64,000 nt of DNA from IMG/VR virus record IMGVR_UViG_3300045242_000006, positions 33,287 to 97,286 of that record. One strand, 5' to 3'. The position numbers were made by a program, and so were the translations under genes. Under the pieces are notes generated by a model, which saw only the letters and a list, made by a program, of their open reading frames with translations, did no database searches and had not been told where the DNA came from. Numbering within the stretch: the first letter of the stretch is position 1; every line of letters starts with the position of its first letter. Of this stretch, positions 1 through 9,493 are shown piece after piece. The stretch is from a virus.

Positions 1-1157
1 TCAACAGTTGGAGCTGGAGAAGGAGCAAGACCACCAACGCGGATACCATCGTTAAGTTGAGCACGAATCTCAGCTTCGATGATAGCAGCACCAGCCGCTG
101 TGTAAGGGATTTTCTTGCTGTTAACCATACGGCTCCACAGACGTTCTTTCATACGCTGTTCTAGCCAGTCTACGAAGATCATAACGTCGATCCACTCACC
201 ACCAAACATCTTGGCACCAATAGTGCTGTTCAATCCACCAACAGTTTCGTAGGTAGTGCCAGCTTTGGTTTGGATGTTTTTAGATTCAGTATCAGACAGA
301 CTCGAAACAGTAACACCGCTAAGAGCTTTGTAGGCCCAAGTGTTAGAGCCCGGTTGTTCTTGTAGTTGGTAGCCAACCCAAGCCGCTTCAGGGTACTGAG
401 CATCAGCTGTGGCGCTGTATAGACCAAAGGTACGTTGATACCCAAGAGCTTGCAGTTTAGAGAACACATCTGTTGTTGCAGTTGTTTTGATTGTAGGGTC
501 TTGAGAAGAGGTAGCGAAAACTTTCTTCATACCTTCAATCTGACCAGCTACAGCAAGGATGTCTGCATCTACGTGGGATTCAATCATAACGGCATACCAA
601 GTGTTGTTCACTACGGTGATGGCATTGATTACGTCAACCCAAGATTCTGTCGATGGGGCGTTAGAGTAAGACATGTTTGCAGTGACTTTAAGAGAGTAGC
701 CAACAGCAGACGCAACAGTCAGAGTGCCGTCAAGGTTGTCAGTAACAGTCACACCAGTGATTGGAGTAACGTTATAGGCAGTCTTGATACCAGCAGCAAT
801 TGTAATGGTAGTTGGAGAACCTGTAGCAACATACGTGAACGGCACGTCATCGATTGTCAGTGTGTATGTCCCAGTGGTAGCGCTGCTGATGTTTACAGTA
901 GAGCTTGGAACCAGACGACGACCAATTACGATCTGAGCTGGTGTCAATGTTTGACCGAACAAACGTTGAGCAGCAATGTAAGCAGTGTCAGTTGGAGCAA
1001 AGTCATTTGCAACAGCAAGGAGACTAGAGTAAGAACGAGCACGTTCGGCAAACTTAGTGTGAGCAGAGACGAACAGAGGCACGTTGAAGTTTGTTTGAGC
1101 AACAGCAGCAGTTTCGCGGCTGATGTTGATTTCAATAATATCCGTAAGAACGGTCAT
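1..1157 (-). CDS. DUF3383-family tail sheath-like structural protein (partial, runs off left edge)
   Basis: About 385 codons are visible from an ATG at 1157, preceded by GGAGAT; the C-terminus lies beyond the window. The start (MTVLTDIIEINISRET) and the later stretch VNSKKIPYTAAGAAIIEAEI are typical of DUF3383 phage proteins, which sit in the tail module and are usually regarded as sheath or sheath-like proteins. It follows the neck genes directly, as expected for the first tail gene of a contractile phage. The sheath role is inferred from family and position; the reading frame itself is certain. Confidence 0.7.
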   Translation of the reverse strand, partial: MTVLTDIIEINISRETAAVAQTNFNVPLFVSAHTKFAERARSYSSLLAVANDFAPTDTAYIAAQRLFGQTLTPAQIVIGRRLVPSSTVNISSATTGTYTLTIDDVPFTYVATGSPTTITIAAGIKTAYNVTPITGVTVTDNLDGTLTVASAVGYSLKVTANMSYSNAPSTESWVDVINAITVVNNTWYAVMIESHVDADILAVAGQIEGMKKVFATSSQDPTIKTTATTDVFSKLQALGYQRTFGLYSATADAQYPEAAWVGYQLQEQPGSNTWAYKALSGVTVSSLSDTESKNIQTKAGTTYETVGGLNSTIGAKMFGGEWIDVMIFVDWLEQRMKERLWSRMVNSKKIPYTAAGAAIIEAEIRAQLNDGIRVGGLAPSPAPTV

Positions 1158-1167
1158 ACGTTATCTC

Positions 1168-1737
1168 CTAAATAGGTAGAGTGATTTCAAATTGAGTCGT
1201 GATTGTATAATCAGGTGGCTCGTTTGCATCGTGATAAACACCGTTGCCTTTGATAGCAGTGGTGTATTCTTGTTCTGTTGTAACAGACGCTGTGTACGCA
1301 AAGATGCAATCAAGTTGATAGATCATGTACATATCAGTTTCCCGTTTCAACGGTAGCCTACGCAACGTGGTTTTGTTGTAGAGGCTCAGCCTATTGCTAG
1401 CCTGTAACTCATAACCAGTTGGCGACCTCAACTCATATTGAAGCTGTTGTGCCATTTCGGCTACAGAGGTTTGATCATCGTATTTACCAATGAACTCAAA
1501 TCGAACAGTTGCTTCATTATCTTGAGTTGTAGTTTGAATCAGTTTCATTCCATCCTCCCCAATGGTTGGGACAGAACTATACTCACGGCCACATGGGTGC
1601 AGCTTCCTAACATCAATAACCATGTAAGGGTTTACTGGTTCAGCAGCGTTCGTATATGCAAACAGAATGTTCCAATCAGGATGCAATTCGCTCACAATGT
1701 TGTACAGAGAGTCTTCTAGGTCTTGATAAATATTCAT
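1168..1737 (-). CDS. Neck/tail-terminator-like virion protein
   Basis: 189 aa. I use the ATG at 1737, which overlaps the upstream stop as TGATG, rather than a start 24 bases upstream. The N-terminal helix (MNIYQDLEDSLYNIVSEL) followed by a beta-rich middle and C-terminus looks like the phage neck-terminator family that caps the tail tube next to the head. It lies between a head-closure candidate and the sheath-like gene, exactly where a tail terminator is expected. Coding is firm; the specific role is a fold-level inference. Confidence 0.55.
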   Translation of the reverse strand: MNIYQDLEDSLYNIVSELHPDWNILFAYTNAAEPVNPYMVIDVRKLHPCGREYSSVPTIGEDGMKLIQTTTQDNEATVRFEFIGKYDDQTSVAEMAQQLQYELRSPTGYELQASNRLSLYNKTTLRRLPLKRETDMYMIYQLDCIFAYTASVTTEQEYTTAIKGNGVYHDANEPPDYTITTQFEITLPI

Positions 1738-2105
1738 CAGGTCAATTCCACTCTTGTGCACAGTGCTTTATAGTGGTTGAGGATTCCCATATCGTATTCA
1801 ATGACTTTCATAACTTCATACAGCTCACCTTTCCAGTAGAAACGATCAGCGGAATATCCGTTAACTCCTTCTTTCAGCTGTCTGATTTCAGCACCCTTGG
1901 AATACACTTTAAGTGTTGCACGTGAGCGGTCAGCTTCTGGAAGTAGGTAAGTGTCTGTGGATTTCAACACCGGTTGAACATTGCATTCAACAGGAACAAT
2001 ACTCTCAGCTCCGGGGCTTGGACGCCCACGAACGATTATCTCTGCTTCGCGGCGGATAATCTCAAGCGTTGTGTGCCCAGTTAGGAGCAATGGTGGATTT
2101 CTCAT
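1737..2105 (-). CDS. Head-closure/stopper candidate
   Basis: 122 aa, beginning MRNPPLLLTGHTTLEIIRRE. The C-terminal half (YSADRFYWKGELYEVMKVIE, then HYKALCTRVEL) has the short beta-barrel-like pattern seen in small head-closure proteins that seal the portal after packaging. It lies between the HK97 gp10-like gene and the neck terminator and is translationally coupled to the latter (TGATG). I cannot name a family with confidence, so the role rests mostly on gene order. Confidence 0.5.
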   Translation of the reverse strand: MRNPPLLLTGHTTLEIIRREAEIIVRGRPSPGAESIVPVECNVQPVLKSTDTYLLPEADRSRATLKVYSKGAEIRQLKEGVNGYSADRFYWKGELYEVMKVIEYDMGILNHYKALCTRVELT

Positions 2106-2115
2106 TTAACACTCC

Positions 2116-2580
2116 TTATGGGATGATTTCGAATTGAACCGATTGAAGCATCAAGCTTGTGTCGATTAGTGGTGTATCTCTTCCGCCTTTAGATTTAATT
2201 GTAGAGGCACTGTTACCTCCAGCAGCAGCGTACTGGTGGATACTATATCTCATCATTTCAGCAGATATCTCTCCGAGGGTTTTGAGTTCAGCCATAGGCG
2301 ACCCACCTTTTAATACCTTCTCAAAGATCTTAGCCATAGTCGATGCCATGAATAGTTGATTCGCTTTATCAGAGAATGTATCACTCATGAATGGTCGTTC
2401 TGGGTTGAAGCTAGTACCGAACTCGTTGTATGCAGCAACTGTAGCTACAGGCAAGTTATGATTCTCTGAGCCATATCGACTTTCTTCAAAGAAACCAACT
2501 TCGACTTCCATACCATTTAATTTGTCCAGCCTCTTTATGAGAGCTGGGATTTTTGTTTCGTACTTAATACTGAAGCCCAT
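2116..2580 (-). CDS. HK97 gp10-like virion morphogenesis protein
   Basis: 154 aa from the ATG at 2580; a GTG three codons upstream is also possible. The segment VAAYNEFGTSFNPERPF is the hallmark (A-x-x-x-E-F-G-T then P-x-R-P-F) of HK97 gp10-like and phage virion-morphogenesis proteins, which take part in tail completion at the neck. The start overlaps the end of the upstream gene by 17 bases, suggesting coupled translation. Family placement is fairly secure; the exact function in this phage is inferred. Confidence 0.65.
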   Translation of the reverse strand: MGFSIKYETKIPALIKRLDKLNGMEVEVGFFEESRYGSENHNLPVATVAAYNEFGTSFNPERPFMSDTFSDKANQLFMASTMAKIFEKVLKGGSPMAELKTLGEISAEMMRYSIHQYAAAGGNSASTIKSKGGRDTPLIDTSLMLQSVQFEIIP

Positions 2581-3046
2581 GTCCACCACCTGTACTATGG
2601 CAATTCAACGTTTCATAGTTGTACTGCCAGTTACCACAGCCAAGGCGGAGGTGGTTACGTTCAGTGGCGATAATAACAGAATTATTATCAACGTTGATTC
2701 TGTTGGCGTGCATCTCTGATCTAGAGATACCACCAGCATAAGGCATAGCCGCACTGATTGCAGCGTTTGGATCTTTCAGCATCAGTCTCAAGGCTTCGTA
2801 GTAATGAGTGAAGATATCACCACCATATACTTCGATATCACCTGTACGTTCACGTGTGTAGCGAGACAGAGTAAACATCAAAGACCTTGCAGCATCTAGT
2901 GTTGCACGGTTTTCATTGCCTTTATATTTGTCGATGAAGTATTGATAATCTTCATCATGCAGCAGTTCCATATCAGGCCAGATATCACCAACGTTCAAAC
3001 GAACTCTGTCAGTGGCAGACCCTGATGGGTTATTTGAATATGGCAT
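2564..3046 (-). CDS. Head-tail adaptor candidate
   Basis: 160 aa, mainly helical, starting MPYSNNPSGSATDRVRLNVG. It is the first gene after the major capsid protein, where the ring of adaptor proteins that docks onto the portal is normally encoded. Size and helical content fit gp6-like connector proteins, but no diagnostic motif was recognised. Spacing to the capsid gene is about 50 bases, and the end overlaps the next gene. Confidence 0.5.
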   Translation of the reverse strand: MPYSNNPSGSATDRVRLNVGDIWPDMELLHDEDYQYFIDKYKGNENRATLDAARSLMFTLSRYTRERTGDIEVYGGDIFTHYYEALRLMLKDPNAAISAAMPYAGGISRSEMHANRINVDNNSVIIATERNHLRLGCGNWQYNYETLNCHSTGGGHGLQY

Positions 3047-3097
3047 TCTAGGCTCCTAAGCAAAGAATGGGGAGCTGTGAAAAGCTCCCCATTTCAA

Positions 3098-4150
3098 TTA
3101 GGCACCAACGATGCCTTTGATAACCAACTGCGGACGACGCATAACGTTGAGGAAGTTGGACTCAGTTTGGATTTCGATCATCTGACCACGGTTATCACCG
3201 AACTCGAAAGCGTACAGCTCTTGACCTTGAGTGTTAACATAGTCGAAGTGATCTGCTGGACCGAAGTATTGAACGAAGTTATCACCCATATCGGTTGGCA
3301 GGAAGTAAGCTTCACCTGTTGGGATGTAGCGAACGCCTTCTGGAGACACACCACGGTATTCTACGTAGGTGATGTTACCGATTGTGAATTCACGGTAACG
3401 AGCATCGTAGCCCTTGGATTGCAGACGATCACGAAGGATCTGTGGAGACTGCTGGTAGGCCAGCCATAGAGCTTTAACGCTTGGGTGAGTGATCAGCTTG
3501 CTGAAGAACTCTGGAGAAGCGATAGCCCAGATATCACCACGAACGCTACCATCACGAGCGTTATCTTGCATTGCTGCGAAGACTAGTTCAGTTTTGGCGA
3601 TGATGTCGGTTGTAGCTGTGTTCAGTTCGAAGTCTACTACTACGCGAGACGCACCGAACTCAGTGTACCAGTCGTAGCTCACGTTGCCGTTAGGGGCGTA
3701 TGCTTGACCAGTTGTAATTGTGTGCCACAGAGCTGTTTCGTGAGTAGCAGCCCAAGACTTACGGATTACTTCAAGCTTACGTGCACGCACGGCAGCCAGA
3801 GTTTCCAGTTCATCTACACCGAATGCACGCTTACCTTGGATATCACGTGGAGTGATAGAAGCATCAAGTGTGAAGTGTGGAATGGAGAAGGCAGACATTT
3901 TGCGAGTTGGATCGCTAACTACGGTGTGACGAGCGCCACGGTGAACGTCTTTAATCAGACCGTAACCAGCTGTGATTTCTTCAATAGTGATTGTCTCTTG
4001 GTTTGTGGTATCTTTTTCGAAGATTCCCAGTTGTTCACCAAGGAACCAACTGTTAGGGACGATCAGCAATGGAGCCGACAGGTCTGTGTATTCATAGTTG
4101 TTGTTACCAAAACTACGAGTAGCCTGCTTAGCAAGTTGTACTTGAGACAT
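3098..4150 (-). CDS. Major capsid protein, lambda gpE family
   Basis: 350 aa. The whole-length pattern matches the lambda gpE-type major capsid family: SWFLGEQLGIFEKDTTNQET near the N-terminus, HFTLDASITPRDIQG at about residues 92-106, a long helix with RARKLEVIRKSWAATHE, and a C-terminal PTDMGDNFVQYFGPADHFDY. It sits directly after a gpD-type decoration gene, the classic gpD-gpE order. Would form the icosahedral shell as a HK97-fold protein. Preceded by GGAGAACAC upstream of the ATG. Confidence 0.92.
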   Translation of the reverse strand: MSQVQLAKQATRSFGNNNYEYTDLSAPLLIVPNSWFLGEQLGIFEKDTTNQETITIEEITAGYGLIKDVHRGARHTVVSDPTRKMSAFSIPHFTLDASITPRDIQGKRAFGVDELETLAAVRARKLEVIRKSWAATHETALWHTITTGQAYAPNGNVSYDWYTEFGASRVVVDFELNTATTDIIAKTELVFAAMQDNARDGSVRGDIWAIASPEFFSKLITHPSVKALWLAYQQSPQILRDRLQSKGYDARYREFTIGNITYVEYRGVSPEGVRYIPTGEAYFLPTDMGDNFVQYFGPADHFDYVNTQGQELYAFEFGDNRGQMIEIQTESNFLNVMRRPQLVIKGIVGA

Positions 4151-4175
4151 TAGTGTTCTCCTGTGTTATTGTGGA

Positions 4176-4553
4176 TTAGTAGGTAATCTGATCAACTGCG
4201 AAGATATTCTTCAGAGCCAGTTTATCAGTAGCGGTTTTACGTTGAGCGTCAGTAGTAACGTCAGATCCGAAAACCAATTTAGCCTTACCTACTTTCGCAT
4301 GACCACGGGCCAGCACCAATACTTTTGTGTATTCAGCAGCAGACGGACGAGTCAGGTCGTCGATAAGAATGTAAGTAGCGTCAGCCAGAGTAGCAGCAAC
4401 AACTAGAGCACCAGTGCTGTCAAGAACAGAACCTGTGATCGTTGCGTTTACAGCAGACTTCGCCAACACTTCACGTGTTACGCCAGTACCCGGTTCGTCT
4501 TCAAAGAACAACCAGTTACTCAGACGTTGTACATCAGCAGCATATTGTGCCAT
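4176..4553 (-). CDS. Head decoration protein, lambda gpD family
   Basis: 125 aa, beta-rich, with the short central repeat-like pattern of gpD proteins (GALVVAATLADATYILIDDL, then KVLVLARGHAKVGKAKLVF). Family members trim the capsid surface at three-fold sites and stabilise the expanded head. Position immediately before the gpE-type capsid gene supports the call. Start ATG at 4553 follows GGAGATACACATA. Confidence 0.85.
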   Translation of the reverse strand: MAQYAADVQRLSNWLFFEDEPGTGVTREVLAKSAVNATITGSVLDSTGALVVAATLADATYILIDDLTRPSAAEYTKVLVLARGHAKVGKAKLVFGSDVTTDAQRKTATDKLALKNIFAVDQITY

Positions 4554-4577
4554 TATGTGTATCTCCTATAAGATAAA

Positions 4578-5528
4578 TTATTTAACGCCGTAACGGGCTT
4601 TAAGAATTGCAGTGGTACGATCAACTTCTTCTTTCGATTCAGCGCCTGCACCAGCAATACCGGTTTCAGTCATCAGGTCGGAATTATCAACGGCAGAAGC
4701 CATTGCTTTTAGCAGATCAACTTGGACACCAAACGATTCGTCATCAAGTGCGGCCAAAGATTTTAGAACAGCTTCCAGTTTTTCAGCAGGAACTTTTGCA
4801 GCTGTGAGTTCAGATTTACGAACTTCAACTTTAGCAGCAACAGCAATAGCTTCGAACTCGGCCAGTTTGTCGTGGGCAGCTTTCAACAGAACAGCCTGTT
4901 CAGCAAACGCGGCTTTCTCGATAGCAACAGCAGCATCAACTGCTTTAGTGATTTCTTCTTGCAATTTAATTACTCCAGAATGTTTGTGTTCGAACATTTT
5001 CTTCAAGTGTTCTACAGTGGAAGGGTTTGTTGTGCAGGACTTGACCAGTGTATAAACACCTTCTTCAAGTTTATCCTCTGCATCATCAGACAACATAATG
5101 TCGCCATTTGTTTCTGTATATGTTACAGAAGCTGTAACAGGAGTGGCGATGTCGCCAAGTGTTGCTACAGTCCCATTGTCGCTGATCTTATACGTTGCAA
5201 CGAACAAGCCGTCTTGCGTACAGAACACAACAGTAGTATCGTCAAAGTCTTCTACGTAAGCGTATTCATCCCAATCGTCGCCACCGAACTGATCAGTTAC
5301 AGCAGACTGGAGTACATTACGAATCTGGCCGTAGAAAGCAGCCTTTACGACATTACCCTCAAGGCCAAGACCTTCAAGAGCTTTTTCAATTGCTTCAGAC
5401 ATTTCAGCACTTTTCATAAGCAGAGAGATATTACGACCGTTGGCCGCACCACCTTGCAGTTCATTGTGTGTCATTGCCAGATGCGGGGTGACTTTTTCGT
5501 CGTCTTCAGATTTGATTACGAGTCCCAT
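4578..5528 (-). CDS. Scaffold-like head protein
   Basis: 316 aa from the ATG at 5528, which overlaps the upstream stop (TGATG) and has GGAGAAG in front. The C-terminal half is strongly helical and charged (KLQEEITKAVDAAVAIEKAA, then AAKVEVRKSELTAAKVPAE), as in internal scaffolds, while the N-terminal half is beta-rich and acidic. It lies between the prohead protease and decoration genes, the usual place for a scaffold. No direct family motif was seen, so the call rests on composition and order. Confidence 0.55.
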   Translation of the reverse strand: MGLVIKSEDDEKVTPHLAMTHNELQGGAANGRNISLLMKSAEMSEAIEKALEGLGLEGNVVKAAFYGQIRNVLQSAVTDQFGGDDWDEYAYVEDFDDTTVVFCTQDGLFVATYKISDNGTVATLGDIATPVTASVTYTETNGDIMLSDDAEDKLEEGVYTLVKSCTTNPSTVEHLKKMFEHKHSGVIKLQEEITKAVDAAVAIEKAAFAEQAVLLKAAHDKLAEFEAIAVAAKVEVRKSELTAAKVPAEKLEAVLKSLAALDDESFGVQVDLLKAMASAVDNSDLMTETGIAGAGAESKEEVDRTTAILKARYGVK

Positions 5529-6025
5529 CAATCTTCTCCGTCAAATGTTACGTTAGTGATTTCACCAGTCTCTTTGTCGATAGACCCTTTACCACCAATA
5601 CTGACACCACCAATCACACCCTCTTTCTTGAGTGTCCAGAGGTCTTCATCGTGATATTTAATCTTACAAACCCAAGCACCGGCTTTGATCTTCTCACCAG
5701 TTGCATCAACAACAACATCAAATTCTTTTTGAATCCATGTAGATTCAATGGTAAACTTGTCAGTGTTCTGCAAGTGAAATAGGTTGGATTGTACAATACC
5801 TTTCTCAAGGTTTACATTGAAGTTATCACAAGCAAGTTGCAATGTTTCTTCAGACATCCACTCACCGTGAGCATCCTTAACAAGAGGCTCATATACAATC
5901 TCATAACTAATCATTTCCTCAGTGACAACTTCAGGCTTTTCTTCCTGAGAGTTGTCACCAAAACTTTTAATGATCACGCTTGTAATCGCATTAGTTAGTG
6001 CATCCTTAATACTTTTCAGGTTCAT
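5528..6025 (-). CDS. XkdF-type prohead protease
   Basis: 165 aa. The segments GEWMSEETLQLACDNFN, TIESTWIQKEFDV and IKAGAWVCKIKYHDEDLW followed by GVSIGGKG match the XkdF-like putative serine-protease domain found between portal and scaffold/capsid genes. Such enzymes clip scaffold and capsid during head maturation. AAGGAG precedes the ATG. The catalytic residues are not obvious by eye; family and position carry the call. Confidence 0.75.
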   Translation of the reverse strand: MNLKSIKDALTNAITSVIIKSFGDNSQEEKPEVVTEEMISYEIVYEPLVKDAHGEWMSEETLQLACDNFNVNLEKGIVQSNLFHLQNTDKFTIESTWIQKEFDVVVDATGEKIKAGAWVCKIKYHDEDLWTLKKEGVIGGVSIGGKGSIDKETGEITNVTFDGED

Positions 6026-6034
6026 GATAACTCC

Positions 6035-7501
6035 TTATGCGTTATTTGCAGCAGCATTGTCTCTACCAGAAGCTGTCTTACTTGCACCATTACCACCACC
6101 TGCTGCCATTCCGTCACCTGCTTGGCTATCGCCTCCCATGATTTCTTTCTTGTCAACTGGTTCGTCGTCTTTCTTAGGTACAACTTTGATTGCTTCACGG
6201 ATCTTGTTCGCCATTGGACGGTCAAGCTCAAGAGCACCAACACTACCCATACGTTGAATAGCTTTAGAGAACTCATCCAAATCAACTTCGTCAAGATCAC
6301 CATACTGCAACTTAGGCAGTTCTTTTGCTGTCAGGATTTCTCCATTCAATGCAAAGAGTTGTGGGACAAGATCGTTGTTGAGTGTGTCTTGAATCTCTTT
6401 AAGGCGGGCTTCAATAGCCATCGCCATAATGTTTGTTTTAGCACCAGCTAGAGAGTAACTACCAACTTGATCTTGACCCATCTTCAACATATCAGCAAAC
6501 AGCACCATCAGGATTTTGTTATCCCAACGCTTAATGATTGTATCAGTGTCGTACATCTTCCCACCTTGGGTGGAAGTCAGTTCAAACTTGAAGAGAGGTT
6601 GACGGCTTTCTGGGTCGAAAGCTTGTGGCAAAATCAAACCAGATTGCTCGTTCATTTGGATGTTACGAATGACGTTCTTGTAATACTCAAAGATTGCCTT
6701 CTCAGAATCACTAGCGTCTTCGCTCATATAGCGTGGTGGGAGATACAAGGTTGGCATACCGTTCATGTCACGTGTGACACCAATAGCTTCTTGTTCTTCA
6801 ATCTGTCTACGGAAGAGCCAAGCATTGTAGCAACCACGAAGAGGGCTGTTGCCTTCTGGGTTGTCACGCTTTGCATCTACACGGAACAGCATAAACTTCT
6901 TACGTGGGATCTGGATAATACCATCAGAATTCAATGTGACGACATTCATGTAGCGGTCACCGTTCTGGATGCCCGCCAGATTCTGCTCACAGCCAATTAG
7001 GTCACGCCCGTCATCACTGAACACCCAGCGGGAGATTGTGTCCTGAGAGCGAACAGGGAGCTTCTTGATGCCAATCTTGTTGTCATTGTAAGAAGAGCCA
7101 GCATCAAAGGTACGACGACGATAAACCTTTTCATGAACAGAGAAGCCATATGTGTACATGCTTGTCACTTCACGAATGAAGTCTTCGAAGCTGTGGTCCA
7201 TGTCGTGGATAACAGACTCAAGGAATGCACCACGGGCTTTCATTGCTGCATCAGGCTCTACGCCCAGATCAACAGTCCAATCAACTCTTGCAATCATCAT
7301 CTCAACGAGAGAGATAGCAGCTTTGATTGTAGCGTCTTGTGCCATAGTGCGGAAGGTGTGACATGCTTGTGGGAATCGAAGCTCACGTCTGTTCTCTTCA
7401 GCAATAAAACCACTGTATTGTTTTAGTCCGACTGTCCCCATTTCTCCAAGACGAAGACGCGGCATCGGAGCAGCAACTTTCTCAACTTTTCTCTTAGCCA
7501 T
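6035..7501 (-). CDS. Portal protein, DUF935 (Mu gp29-like) family
   Basis: 488 aa. Diagnostic portal features include RVDWTVDLGVEPD near residue 70, a clip-like region, FMLFRVDAKRDNPEGNSPLR (which matches the P-x-G-x-S/G-x-L-R motif of DUF935 portals) and the long stem helix. It forms the dodecameric ring through which DNA enters. It lies directly downstream of the large terminase with a 15-base gap, as is standard. The C-terminal 50 residues are Gly/Ala/Asn-rich low-complexity sequence. Confidence 0.9.
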   Translation of the reverse strand: MAKRKVEKVAAPMPRLRLGEMGTVGLKQYSGFIAEENRRELRFPQACHTFRTMAQDATIKAAISLVEMMIARVDWTVDLGVEPDAAMKARGAFLESVIHDMDHSFEDFIREVTSMYTYGFSVHEKVYRRRTFDAGSSYNDNKIGIKKLPVRSQDTISRWVFSDDGRDLIGCEQNLAGIQNGDRYMNVVTLNSDGIIQIPRKKFMLFRVDAKRDNPEGNSPLRGCYNAWLFRRQIEEQEAIGVTRDMNGMPTLYLPPRYMSEDASDSEKAIFEYYKNVIRNIQMNEQSGLILPQAFDPESRQPLFKFELTSTQGGKMYDTDTIIKRWDNKILMVLFADMLKMGQDQVGSYSLAGAKTNIMAMAIEARLKEIQDTLNNDLVPQLFALNGEILTAKELPKLQYGDLDEVDLDEFSKAIQRMGSVGALELDRPMANKIREAIKVVPKKDDEPVDKKEIMGGDSQAGDGMAAGGGNGASKTASGRDNAAANNA

Positions 7502-7515
7502 TAATATCCGCCTTC

Positions 7516-8985
7516 TTATCTATAAAATGCAAATGGGTTTGCCTGTGTCATTACTGGGATGGAGAAGTCAGGAAGATATTGTTCAGAAGACAATGCATGG
7601 AATGCATCAGACGTGGCGTCTACTTGGTCATCTTTAATATTCTTGCTACCATCGAAACGTTCAAGTTCCATTAGATAGTCCTTAGTCCAGTCAGCCTCAA
7701 TAACCTCAACTGACCCAGCTTCACATGTTGCAGCGAAGGGAGCGAATCGAGTGACTTTGGATTTGTTTGTTTGTTTCATACGAGCATAGAAACCATGATC
7801 AGCCAAGTCACGAATGAGTTGAGCAGCATAAGCTTTACCGGCAGCACCGGGATCGCATGGAACGATAATTTGAACATCATCACCATCGTGTCTTGCAGTT
7901 TCAAGAATCATATCGAATACACCACCATGGCGGCGGCGATCACGAACAACATCTTCAACTGTAAAAATTCCCATCTTATTTCTGCTCATGAGAACACCAG
8001 CAGTCCAGTCAGGGTTACGATTGGTTTCAGATTCGACAGTGCCGCTGATATCCCATGCACGGACACGCTTAATAGAAGCAATGTCTCGTTGAGTTACCAT
8101 ATTGCACCAACTAGATTTGAAGTAGCCTGTGCCTTCAGCACGTGCTAACCAGCTTCCATATAGTAGACGTTCTTTCTCAACACGACCAAGACCTTCTAAC
8201 CAACCAACATATTCAGGTTGAGCATTACAAAGGATTGGGTTATCGTAAACGTTGGCTGCAATGAATTTGAAGCTGAGGGGTTTAACTTGGTTCTTATGAT
8301 CTATAGATAGATGCGGCTTACCATACTTCTCAATCAGTTCCTCTCTCGACTCACCCCACATCATCTTACCATCTTGTTTCAGGAAGTAGCGCATAACACC
8401 ATCACGTTCAGGAATAGGAATTCCTGTTTCTGGGTCAAGCCACCAATCCAACCAATGACGTAGGAAACTACCATAGTCAGGGTTACAAGTGATTTTCATA
8501 TGAGGTTTAACTTCAGGACATTTAGGATTACGCATACGAGAAGTGAGGTATTCAACCATCATCTCTTCGAACTGTTGTCCCTCGTCCACGAGGAATTGAC
8601 TTACTTCCCAACCCTGAAAGTTTTCTTGGTCTTTTGGGTTTTCGAAGTGACGGAGATAAATCTTAGCTCCGTTAGAGAAGGCGAAGTGGTGTTCTTTATC
8701 ACGCCATCTTACCTTTGGATCAATGAGCTTAAAGAGTTCTTCGGCTTTCTCTTGGAGTCCGCCCGGACCTTTAAGTTGTGGTGTAGTACGTCTTACCATA
8801 CAACCACGGAATTTTGGATATTGGACATGTTTAAGGAAGTCCATAACTCCTAAGTAACTTTTACCAGCTCCAGCAGCTCCACCAAATACTGTGATGTCCG
8901 CTTCGCTGTGCATGAAGTCATATTGTTTCTGCGACTTTGGCCCGATAACGTTAGGGTCCAAGTCAAAGACCATATCGTCAGCCAT
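7516..8985 (-). CDS. terL: Terminase large subunit
   Basis: 489 aa from the ATG at 8985 (GAGGACAGG just upstream); a start 48 bases further up lacks a good ribosome site. Walker A GAAGAGKS is at residues 36-43, Walker B is FLVDEGQQF, and the RNase H-like nuclease domain shows RAWDISGT, CDPGAAGKAY and a C-terminal KDDQVDATSDAFHAL, giving the expected acidic residues. This motor packages DNA and cuts concatemers. A strong leftward promoter lies about 90 bases upstream, so packaging and head genes form one operon. Confidence 0.95.
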   Translation of the reverse strand: MADDMVFDLDPNVIGPKSQKQYDFMHSEADITVFGGAAGAGKSYLGVMDFLKHVQYPKFRGCMVRRTTPQLKGPGGLQEKAEELFKLIDPKVRWRDKEHHFAFSNGAKIYLRHFENPKDQENFQGWEVSQFLVDEGQQFEEMMVEYLTSRMRNPKCPEVKPHMKITCNPDYGSFLRHWLDWWLDPETGIPIPERDGVMRYFLKQDGKMMWGESREELIEKYGKPHLSIDHKNQVKPLSFKFIAANVYDNPILCNAQPEYVGWLEGLGRVEKERLLYGSWLARAEGTGYFKSSWCNMVTQRDIASIKRVRAWDISGTVESETNRNPDWTAGVLMSRNKMGIFTVEDVVRDRRRHGGVFDMILETARHDGDDVQIIVPCDPGAAGKAYAAQLIRDLADHGFYARMKQTNKSKVTRFAPFAATCEAGSVEVIEADWTKDYLMELERFDGSKNIKDDQVDATSDAFHALSSEQYLPDFSIPVMTQANPFAFYR

Positions 8986-9073
8986 TGCCTGTCCTCGTTT
9001 TAAATAAGAGAAAGGGCGTGGCCGAAGCCACATCCCTGTTTTTCTATCTAGAGAATTGCTCTCTGTGTATATT

Positions 9074-9101
9074 ATTGTACATCGGAATTGTCAGTTGTCA
9101 A
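9074..9101 (-). promoter_or_regulatory. Sigma70-type promoter of the head operon
   Basis: On the minus strand TTGACA (9101-9096), a 16-base spacer, then TACAAT (9079-9074). It sits between the small gene at 9351 and terL and would drive the packaging and head genes. Confidence 0.7.
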
Positions 9102-9132
9102 CCCTTTAGCATACATTTATTAAAAATAGATG

Positions 9133-9351
9133 TCAAGCTTTTAGTGCAGCAATAATTGCGTTAATTGCGACCTTGTTAGCGTTAGCCAAAGCTTCTGCTG
9201 TAGGAAGGTCTGTAGCGTTTGGCGTAGTTACCAAAGCAAGTGCGGAAACGGCTGTAGCTTGAGCAGGAGACGGTTGTAGCAATCCTGCAACGATCCCTTC
9301 GATAAGACCAAGTTGAGCTGCCAGACGGTATTGTTGATCAATAGTAAGCAT
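9133..9351 (-). CDS. Small hypothetical protein
   Basis: 72 aa, alanine-rich and helical (MLTIDQQYRLAAQLGLIEGI, then ATAVSALALVTTPNATDLPT). AAGGAAAAC precedes the ATG. It lies between the tRNA array and terL, separated from both by a terminator-like hairpin upstream and a promoter downstream. No family recognised; a minor virion or head-assembly protein is possible because of position. Confidence 0.65.
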   Translation of the reverse strand: MLTIDQQYRLAAQLGLIEGIVAGLLQPSPAQATAVSALALVTTPNATDLPTAEALANANKVAINAIIAALKA

Positions 9352-9410
9352 TTAAGTTTTCCTTCTAATTAGGATAGGTGGGATTGGGATTAAATTACAG
9401 AAACAGGAAA

Positions 9411-9427
9411 ACCCTCAAAGAGAGGGT
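9411..9427 (-). terminator. Terminator-like hairpin after the tRNA array
   Basis: Minus-strand stem ACCCTC/GAGGGT with a 5-base loop followed by TTTTCC. Short T-run, so termination may be partial. Confidence 0.45.
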
Positions 9428-9493
9428 CATCATGACAAGACAGACTGCAATGATTGCACGTAGCAATGTCTGAGTGGGTCAGTCGTCTGTGTT

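Noticed and set aside
435-1175. A 246-codon plus-strand frame at the left edge
   Set aside because: Antisense to the DUF3383 protein; Cys/Ser-rich translation is typical of a shadow frame.
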